From NCBI GenBank assembly GCA_026770585.1, contig MU647443.1:77593-88612 (forward strand): DNA of 11,020 bases, in the 5' to 3' direction. The first letter of the stretch is position 1; each line of letters begins with the position of its first letter. Shown one piece after another: positions 6,442-11,020 of the stretch. The stretch comes from Baffinella frigidus. Its lineage: Eukaryota; Cryptophyceae; Cryptomonadales; Baffinellaceae. The notes beneath the pieces were generated by a model. That model searched no databases, was not told where the DNA came from, and was given only the letters and a program-made list of their open reading frames with translations. Made by a program: the position numbers and the translations under genes.

Positions 6442-6541
6442 TAAAGTTGATTCTCCTTGCAAAGAAGCTACTTTTGGCGTGTTTGAATTTTGAGACGCCA
6501 AAAGTGGCACCAAGGCTTTTTTCAAGGGAGAATCAACTTTA
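6442..6541. mobile_element. TA-flanked MITE, 100 bp
   Basis: Arms AAGTTGATTCTCC / GGAGAATCAACTT sit just inside TA at 6442-6443 and 6540-6541, and the inner parts (ACTTTTGGCGT / ACGCCAAAAGT) also pair, leaving a 12-14 bp loop. The right arm is a few bases longer than the left. The structure fits a very small Tc1/mariner-type non-autonomous element. Confidence 0.8.
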
Positions 6542-6771
6542 AATTCCGGAGATGAAGCTTCTGCCTACCACACGGTGGACTACGGACCTTTCAACAAAAG
6601 TCAACTTGCCCAGAGATAATTAATCTGCGGCAGGGAACCGCTGGTGCTCGATCCACAGACGATGATGTCCATGGGAGTAGAGTCGTTTACTGAAGAGAGG
6701 ACAGGATCCGCACGTGCCGTGGGCCTATATGTCCTAGTAGTGGACGTGACCTGTGTAAAGTCACTCTGGTC

Positions 6772-6890
6772 ATCCCCAGACTCCCCCTCACGAGGCTGTC
6801 AGGGTGAGTGGATGGTCCTACGTGGGGTAGTATCCCCAGACTCCCCCTCACGAGGCTGCGAAGGTGAGTGGATTGTCCTATTTGCAGAAA
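6772..6890 (+). repeat. 60-bp tandem duplication at the inner edge of the left arm
   Basis: ATCCCCAGACTCCCCCTCAC begins two successive units exactly 60 bp apart (6772 and 6832); the second diverges after GAGGCTG. The right foldback arm stops at the start of the second unit, so the tandem duplication is present only on the left side. Confidence 0.9.
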
Positions 6891-7034
6891 CTACGCGTGT
6901 AGCAGATGCGAGGGACGTGCGCGGACGGCGGCGTGATGCGCGAGTTGTAGTTGGAACTTGTTGACTTGTCGGACGTACCCTTAGACTAACTTAGCTTAAG
7001 CTGCCTAATTGTCGGGTCTTGAGGATCTGCTTCG

Positions 7035-7078
7035 TTCTTGGACTTGTCCGTGGAGATTCTTGGACTTGGCCGTGGAGA
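7035..7078 (+). repeat. 22-bp tandem repeat in the foldback spacer
   Basis: Two adjacent copies of TTCTTGGACTTG(T/G)CCGTGGAGA differ by one base. Downstream in the same spacer, CGAAGACGCTGG also occurs twice (about 7199 and 7231). Confidence 0.85.
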
Positions 7079-7103
7079 TGGTTGTTGAAGCGGTGGTTCT
7101 TGA

Positions 7104-7134
7104 AGCGCTGACGCCGCGTTTGAGCGTCAGCGCT
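7104..7134. repeat. Perfect 11-bp hairpin in the foldback spacer
   Basis: AGCGCTGACGC (7104-7114) and GCGTCAGCGCT (7124-7134) flank a 9-bp loop. In a single-stranded or cruciform foldback this hairpin would sit in the loop. Confidence 0.8.
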
Positions 7135-7484
7135 GAGTGCCGGGGTCGAGGAGAGCCGCCGGCACGTACGAAGAGGGCGAGGACGTTTGATGGTCGCACG
7201 AAGACGCTGGTGACAGCTGGAGTCGTTCGAAGACGCTGGAGTCTCTCGCCCACGGAGTGGAGCGCTGTCTGGGGATACTACCCCACGTAGGACCATCCAC
7301 TCACCCTGACAGCCTCGTGAGGGGGAGTCTGGGGATGACCAGAGTGACTTTACACAGGTCACGTCCACTACTAGGACATATAGGCCCAAGGCACGTGCGG
7401 ATCCTGTCCTCTCTTCAGTAAACGACTCTACTCCCATGGACATCATCGTCTGTGGATCGAGCACCAGCGGTTCCCTGCCGCAGA

Positions 7485-7669
7485 GGTTCTGAGCCCGCCT
7501 CGTTCCTACGGACGGGGCGGGGGACGCCGACACGCCCGCTGCGCCAACAAGGCGCCAACATGACAGTATCCCCAGAATTAACTTCAAGCATTTTCTGGTG
7601 TAGATTTGGTCTTGTAACACCCTAGAATCCGGCCCTTTAGGTCCTTTAGGTCCTTTCAAATTCAAACAC
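7485..7669. other. Unique stretch ending in a family C-like tail (minus strand)
   Basis: A GC hairpin, CCCGCC / GGCGGG, lies at about 7495-7520. At 7630-7657 the minus strand reads AAGGACCTAAAGGACCTAAA, the tail motif of family C, but no family C body follows. It may be a severely truncated copy or an independent simple repeat. Confidence 0.45.
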
Positions 7670-7790
7670 TACAGGGGTACCTCGCTCATAAGAAACCGCC
7701 CCCCCCCTAGGACCACCATAGGGCCCTAGGCATAGGCCTACTGTAGGGTCCTAGGGGGAGACAGTTTTCTATGAGCGAGGTACTCCTGTA
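7670..7790. mobile_element. Family B MITE, 121 bp, intact
   Basis: Terminal repeats CAGGGGTACCTCGCTCATA and TATGAGCGAGGTACTCCTG are bounded by TA at both ends. The centre is palindromic, with CCTAGGACC and GGTCCTAGG around CCATAGGGCCCTAGG and CCTACTGTAGGG. The element at 8534-8654 has exactly the same length and orientation. The TA boundaries suggest a Tc1/mariner-type source of transposase. Confidence 0.9.
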
Positions 7791-7871
7791 GGTCCCAGGA
7801 CCCTACGGTAGGCGTAGGTAGGTCCTAGGACCCTACGGTAGGGCGTATGAGCCTACTCGCCACTTAAGGGA
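7791..7871 (-). mobile_element. Truncated family A element, preceded by a duplicated core
   Basis: From 7821 to 7871 the sequence is the reverse complement of the left half of family A, ending CACTTAAGGGA but without the terminal TA. The 30 bp before it (7791-7820) is nearly the same as 7821-7850, so the CCTAGGACCCTACGGTAGG core is duplicated in tandem with a 30-bp period. It abuts the family B element at 7790. Confidence 0.75.
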
Positions 7872-7900
7872 AGTCGAGGCGGCTCAGGCAGCACTCACCT

Positions 7901-8082
7901 CCACACGAGGCTATCCATGCGAACAGATTCATAAGTCAATTACTGGATTATTGCCCAGGAAACACGCCAAAAGTCAGAAAATGATTACGTTTCCTCCCGG
8001 GTTTTCCGGGGGAAACGTGACCATTTCCCCACAATTTGTTTAAACGCCCTTTTATTCTGTTCGCATGCATAGCCTCGTGTGG
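7901..8082. mobile_element. MITE-like foldback, 182 bp
   Basis: The ends CCACACGAGGCTATCCATGC and GCATGCATAGCCTCGTGTGG pair over about 28 bp with one mismatch. Inside, ACGTTTCC / GGAAACGT form a second stem around CCCGGGTTTTCCGGG (about 7987-8018). TA pairs occur symmetrically inside the arms rather than at the tips, so the true boundary and target site are uncertain. Degenerate telomere-like repeat follows directly. Confidence 0.8.
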
Positions 8083-8084
8083 CT

Positions 8085-8132
8085 GGGTTAGGGGTTGGGG
8101 GTTAGTGTTTAGGGTGTAGTGTTTAGGGTTTA
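8085..8132 (+). repeat. Degenerate telomere-like repeat, G-rich strand
   Basis: Mixed units of GGGGTTA, GTGTTTAGGG and GTTTAGGG occupy this stretch and end TTTACATG. It resembles decayed TTTAGGG sequence and closely matches 8403-8443 on the far side of the following family B element. Confidence 0.75.
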
Positions 8133-8136
8133 CATG

Positions 8137-8403
8137 TACAGAAGTACCTCGCTCATAAGAAACCACTCTTCCCTAGGACCCTACAGTAGGCCTATGCCTC
8201 GGGCCCTATCCCTTAAGTGACCAGCGAAAACGGATTAAAATTGACCCGCGGCTCAGACAAGCTATTATTCGCGCTCTAGAGGGGCCTAACGCAGGCTAAA
8301 GTGGGCATATGAGAGAGGCAATCACCTCCTAGTGCCTCCCAGCAGATGCCTACAAAATTGGTCCTAGGGGGGTGGGCAGTCTCTTATGAGCGAGGTACCC
8401 ATA
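8137..8403. mobile_element. Family B element with enlarged interior, 267 bp
   Basis: The left end (TACAGAAGTACCTCGCTCAT) and right end (ATGAGCGAGGTACCCATA) are family B ends with TA. Near the left, CCTAGGACCCTACAGTAGGC continues the family B core in the opposite orientation. The core is then interrupted at about 8207 by the left end of family A (TATCCCTTAAGTGACCAG) plus about 130 bp of other sequence. Family B sequence resumes at about 8361 with GGTCCTAGGGGGG. The inserted material lacks a matching right family A end, so it is a degraded nested insertion or a rearranged hybrid. Confidence 0.75.
8207..8224 (+). mobile_element. Family A left end nested in family B
   Basis: TATCCCTTAAGTGACCAG is identical to the left 18 bp of the intact family A element at 4448. 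The family B core reads GGGCCCTA up to this point, so the join falls on a TA, as expected for insertion at TA. Confidence 0.75.
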
Positions 8404-8443
8404 GGGGTTAGGGGTTAGGGGTTAGTGTTTAGGGTTTTCATGT
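8403..8443 (+). repeat. Degenerate telomere-like repeat, second copy
   Basis: Three TAGGGGT units lead into TAGTGTTTAGGGTTTTCATG, paralleling 8085-8132. The two copies bracket the 8137-8403 element as direct repeats of about 40-45 bp. Confidence 0.75.
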
Positions 8444-8533
8444 CGAGGTTTGGGTGCAGTGTTTCAGCATAGCTCTTTTGGAGTCGGGCCCGGACAGATT
8501 CGTCGACGTAGCACGACCGCGGATGGCGCAGGC

Positions 8534-8654
8534 TATAGGGGTACCTCACCCACACGAAATCGCCCCCCCCCTAGGACCACCATAGGGCCCTAGCCATAGG
8601 CCTACTGTAGGCTCCTAGGAGGCGGCGGTTCCTCATGAGCGAGGTACCCCTGTA
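8534..8654. mobile_element. Family B MITE, 121 bp, intact
   Basis: It has the same length and orientation as 7670-7790, with the same C-rich tract and the core CTAGGACCACCATAGGGCCC. The right end GAGCGAGGTACCCCTGTA is canonical; the left end has a few substitutions (TATAGGGGTACCTCACC). TA bounds both sides. By eye about five in six positions agree with the other copy. Confidence 0.85.
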
Positions 8655-8865
8655 TTGGGATGGTAGGAGGTGGAGTTAGAATCCATCCGGAAAATGCTCG
8701 TATGAGCGGCCGACACGGGGTACAGGAAGTGGCACAATGCGTAGCATGTGCGGCGCTGACGCTGGTTGTTTGGCAATAAATTATCAATCTCTCTGCCGCG
8801 ATCACACATTCAATCCGCTGCCGAGCGAGAAGGGAACAGTCCATCTAAACGAAATCCATAGGCCC
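8655..8865. other. Unique spacer between repeats
   Basis: I see nothing identifiable. Short frames on both strands have no known domain. Confidence 0.4.
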
Positions 8866-8896
8866 TACGGTAGGAACATAGGGGGTTCCTACGGAA
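8866..8896 (-). repeat. Family H arm fragment
   Basis: CCTACGGTAGGAACATAGGG then GGTTCCTACGGA matches the reverse complement of the right arm of 752-988, except that about 10 bp between the two CGGTAGG-type blocks are missing. Confidence 0.65.
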
Positions 8897-8940
8897 AAGC
8901 CCAGGTCGATTCAGTCAAATACCCCTTGGGGGAAACCCTT

Positions 8941-9274
8941 TACAGGGGTACCTCGCTCATAAGATCCTTCAGGTCCTTTAGGTTCTTCGAGCTCCCAACA
9001 TAGGCGGACACCGGAACTGGTTCTGTAGAAAGGCCATGCTCCCGTTTGGATCACATCAAGCCCCCCTGTACAGAGGATCGCGGCAGGCACACAGGTTGTG
9101 TCCCGAGAGATGACACACAGGTTATCCGTTCGGATCACATGCCGGCGATGCGGGCGAACCGCGCAACGCAATTTTGGGGGCGCTGTTTGGCCGAAGGACC
9201 AGGCCTACATGCAGGGTCCTATGGTGGTCCTAGGGGGGGGGGGGGCGCTTTCGTACGAGCGAGGTACCCCTGTA
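8941..9274. mobile_element. Family B ends enclosing a family C copy, 334 bp
   Basis: The left end TACAGGGGTACCTCGCTCAT and right end GAGCGAGGTACCCCTGTA are intact family B termini with TA. Near the right end the family B interior is recognisable (GGTCCTATGGTGGTCCTAGG then 13 G, 9233-9245). Family C occupies the left part, starting 22 bp inside the left end, and about 120 bp of other sequence follows it. Most of the left half of the family B core is absent, so this is an insertion with deletion or a composite unit. Confidence 0.75.
8963..9087 (-). mobile_element. Family C repeat, copy 4, reversed
   Basis: It matches 5057-5181 ungapped in reverse complement over 125 bp with about 9 differences. 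Its 3' tail (GGACCT / AGGACC on the minus strand) points toward the family B left end. Confidence 0.8.
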
Positions 9275-9298
9275 GACGGTTCTGTCGATTCCGGTGCA

Positions 9299-9453
9299 GG
9301 TTTAGGGTTTAGGGTTTAGGGCTTGTGGTTCGTGGTTTAGGGTTTAGGGTTTAGGGTTTAGGGTTTAGGGTTTAGGGTTTAGGGTTTAGGGTTTAGGGTT
9401 TAGGGTTTAGGGTTTAGGGTTTTAGGGTTTAGGGTTTAGGGTTCAGGGTTTAG
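9299..9453. repeat. Telomere-type array, TTTAGGG orientation
   Basis: About 20 TTTAGGG units, interrupted at about 9322-9334 by CTTGTGGTTCGTGG, with one unit carrying an extra T near 9421 and one TTCAGGG variant near the end. It reads as the 3' (right) end of a linear chromosome would on this strand, yet about 1.57 kb of further sequence follows. The G-rich strand could form G-quadruplexes. Confidence 0.97.
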
Positions 9454-10077
9454 CACTGGAAGGGTTCGATGCTTGAAACGCGAGGTCCCCTTAGGGTTCT
9501 GTGTGCACGGGCACACGAGGGGACTCAGAGCAACCTCACGAGGCGGACCTTTTATTCACACGCACAGGCAGCCACCCGTGACACCCAACCTCTCAACAGC
9601 TTCCTCTCCGCGCCTTCCCTTCCGCCGAGTAAGGGGGGATCCGCAAAGCGGGAGCAAAGAACCCCTCGCTTGATGTCCTGGTGCCGAGGTCGAGCGCGGT
9701 CGGGTGCGCGCACTTGAAGCGGCGGCGCATCACTACCCAGGCCTCATCCGCGCTCAGCGTTGGCATCTTGACCTGCTCAGAAGAAGTAGAAGAGCAAGAA
9801 GAACGCCGACCCGTCTTGACTTGCTCGTGGCCCTCCGTGCCGCTGCTCTCGGAAGAAGGACCGGTGCGGAAGAGAGACAGCCCTGCGCTCTCGCCGCCGG
9901 CCGTGCGGGCTTGCGCCCCTTCCTTGCTGTTCGACACCGTCTTGCGGCTGACTCACCGGATCGGTGGACGCGACCCCACGCGCAACGGAGCAGCGGCTAA
10001 GCAGTGAGGCCACGCCCTTCATCGAGAACGAAACGTCGAGAGGTGGCATTTCGGCGGGGATGGCGTGTATGGTTCGG
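9454..10077. other. Unique GC-rich stretch; possible exon on the minus strand
   Basis: A hairpin, GTCCCCT / AGGGGAC with an inner GTGTGC / GCACAC, lies at 9485-9524. From 9593 to 9937 the minus strand is open for 114 codons, with a Ser-rich, low-complexity N-terminal half and a more ordinary-looking C-terminal half, but I recognise no domain. Overlapping plus-strand frames (9681-10007 and 9704-10000) are just as long, so none is favoured. A GGTGAGT splice-donor-like word occurs on the minus strand near 9945-9955, which could be chance. Confidence 0.3.
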
Positions 10078-10120
10078 AGATTGCTGTGTAAGCAAGGGGG
10101 CTGCTTGCAAACAGCAATCT
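10078..10120. repeat. 43-bp hairpin
   Basis: AGATTGCTGT and ACAGCAATCT pair perfectly, and inner GCAAG / CTTGC words extend the stem. There is no U-run after it and no TA ends. Confidence 0.7.
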
Positions 10121-10423
10121 GTTTGGGGGACGTCGGCCGTTGTCAGTTGCGATCTCAGCTCCCGAGGTCTTAAGGAGGTCACGAGCAAGGTCTATCTAAG
10201 GCAGACGAGTCAGCATCACCCTGTAGTAAATCAGAAATCAACACTCAAAGGGACAACATGAACTTAGTTCGTCCGTTAATACCTCCATGACCGCGTGACT
10301 ACCGCGTGACCGATGCGTCCTCAGAACGCCCCTCGATTGCGAAATCCTCGTGACCGACATCCAGTCAAGAGCTGACTGGCTTAGGAAAAATCCAGAAATA
10401 GCCAGATCTTGCCGTGCACTTAT
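10121..10423. other. Unique stretch with minor repeats
   Basis: ACCGCGTGAC occurs twice within about 10 bp of itself near 10290-10312, and CCAGTCA / TGACTGG form a small hairpin at 10361-10379. I see no gene. Confidence 0.45.
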
Positions 10424-10489
10424 TACCGGTACGAGTGCACGTACCGGTGCGAGCTCGTACCGGTACGAGCTCGTACGAAGCTTCGTACG
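10424..10489. repeat. Tandem 16-bp palindromic units
   Basis: GTACCGGTGCGAGCTC (10441-10456) and GTACCGGTACGAGCTC (10457-10472) are consecutive units, preceded by a diverged TACCGGTACGAGTGCAC (10424-10440) and followed by the perfect palindrome GTACGAAGCTTCGTAC (10473-10488). Each unit is made of self-complementary words (ACCGGT, GAGCTC, GTAC), so many overlapping hairpins and cruciforms are possible. No known element is recognised. Confidence 0.85.
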
Positions 10490-10581
10490 CCCGACCACTT
10501 TCCCTGGTTTCCCATGGTCGCCCCCCTCCGGGCGCGGCTCTTGATGTCATGAGGCTCATTCCAATGACTGTGTATATATCT

Positions 10582-10612
10582 GATAGATGGACGTTTTGAT
10601 GACTGCCAGCTC
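10582..10612 (+). repeat. 31-bp direct repeat, copy 1
   Basis: GATAGATGGACG(T/G)TTTGATG and ACTG(C/T)CAGCTC are shared with 10812-10842, with two differences, exactly 230 bp apart. A looser match continues to AAGGGGTAT (10621-10629 and 10847-10855), with an indel between. Confidence 0.85.
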
Positions 10613-10629
10613 GGCTGTACAAGGGGTAT

Positions 10630-10801
10630 TTTTAGGACAAAAAGTTCCCTTTACTTTACGACCCACGCAAGCCTTCGAGGGGCATCCGGAGGGTCGTCCC
10701 GTGTCCGTTCTTGGAGCCGTTTTGACCAACTGAAGCCGTTTCTGCTCTGAAAATTGACTTTTGAATATCATTTCCCAATAATGACTTTTGATCTCCATTG
10801 T
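10630..10801. other. Spacer between the two direct repeats
   Basis: I see no gene or repeat. The sequence is of mixed composition with no inverted structure of note. Confidence 0.4.
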
Positions 10802-10811
10802 GTGCCTATCC

Positions 10812-10842
10812 GATAGATGGACGGTTTGATGACTGTCAGCTC
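10812..10842 (+). repeat. 31-bp direct repeat, copy 2
   Basis: Second copy of the 10582-10612 repeat. The 165 bp that follow to the window end hold nothing recognisable apart from a CCTAGGATCC word near 10901-10910. Confidence 0.85.
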
Positions 10843-11020
10843 TACCAAGGGGTATAAATTTCGTAGAGGAGAATTTCCCCTCCTCCATGACTTGTTAGGA
10901 CCTAGGATCCTAAAGTCAACCGAGATTAACGAGTTTTCGTAATTCTTGGGTGTCGGCAAGCCGGAATTTCCTTTCGAACCCAAACGAAACTTCTGTTCGA
11001 GAGAACTGAAAGGATCTCCG

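Larger units (their letters stand above)
6624..7484. mobile_element. 861-bp foldback with 218-bp arms
   Basis: Positions 6624-6841 and 7267-7484 are reverse complements of equal length differing at one position (G at about 6720 on the left, corresponding to T on the right arm). The 425-bp spacer is asymmetric and holds its own small repeats. Both arms keep the same frame open for about 66 codons, but the translation matches nothing I know and lacks transposase motifs. The near identity implies recent origin, gene conversion between arms, or an assembly or amplification artefact. No clear target duplication flanks it. The outer ends are TCTGCGGCAGGG and CCCTGCCGCAGA. Confidence 0.9.

Noticed and set aside
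6991-7665. 224-codon minus-strand open frame
   Set aside because: It spans the foldback right arm, the spacer and the AGGACCTAA-type tail, has no recognisable domain, and the arm portion is simply repeated in the other arm (6644-6964). A repeat-derived frame is more likely than a gene.
9299-9453. TTTAGGG array as a true chromosome end
   Set aside because: About 1.57 kb of non-telomeric sequence continues beyond it, so in this assembly it is interstitial.
9460-9480. tRNA-like B box (GGGTTCGATGCTTG)
   Set aside because: No matching A box, anticodon stem or acceptor stem can be drawn around it.
9593-9937. 114-codon minus-strand open frame as a gene
   Set aside because: It looks slightly more protein-like than others, but two overlapping plus-strand frames are of similar length and no domain is recognised. 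It is noted only as a possible exon in the region entry.

Overview
This is a eukaryotic, repeat-dense, apparently gene-free window. Two arrays of the 7-bp plant-type telomere repeat (CCCTAAA near 5536, TTTAGGG at 9301-9453) point to a lineage with TTTAGGG telomeres. These include land plants, many green algae, and several alveolates and stramenopiles. I cannot choose among them from sequence alone. I see no bacterial operon structure, rRNA, tRNA or CRISPR array. No open frame carries a domain I recognise, including transposase and reverse transcriptase.

Layout. Positions 1-1535 hold several copies of a dispersed repeat (called family Z here), a 109-bp foldback, a family H inverted repeat (752-988) and a SINE-like family C copy. 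Positions 1536-3240 are a patchwork of short duplications, three inverted-repeat elements (1883-2056, 2056-2199, 2839-2966), a 60-bp tandem repeat and small hairpins. Positions 3241-4440 are mostly unique and GC-rich at first. Positions 4448-6052 hold two copies of a 104-105 bp TA-flanked element (family A), two family C copies, two other MITE-like hairpins and the CCCTAAA array. Positions 6442-7484 hold a 100-bp MITE-like element and an 861-bp foldback whose 218-bp arms differ at one position. Positions 7670-9274 are a cluster of family B elements (two intact 121-bp copies and two with enlarged interiors), with family A, C and H fragments and degenerate telomere-like repeats, ending at the long TTTAGGG array. 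Positions 9454-11020 are largely unique, with a hairpin, a run of 16-bp palindromic units (10424-10489) and a 31-bp direct duplication.

How it fits together. Most short inverted-repeat elements have TA at both ends, as expected of non-autonomous elements moved by Tc1/mariner-type transposases; the enzyme would have to be encoded elsewhere. Families A, B and H have different ends but share an interior motif close to CCTAGGACCCTACGGTAGGG. The two telomere arrays face outward and bracket about 3.9 kb, the arrangement expected at the two ends of a linear molecule. A captured linear fragment is one reading; independent interstitial telomere insertions are the simpler alternative.

Family letters A, B, C, H and Z are labels invented for this window. 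Identities quoted were counted by eye.
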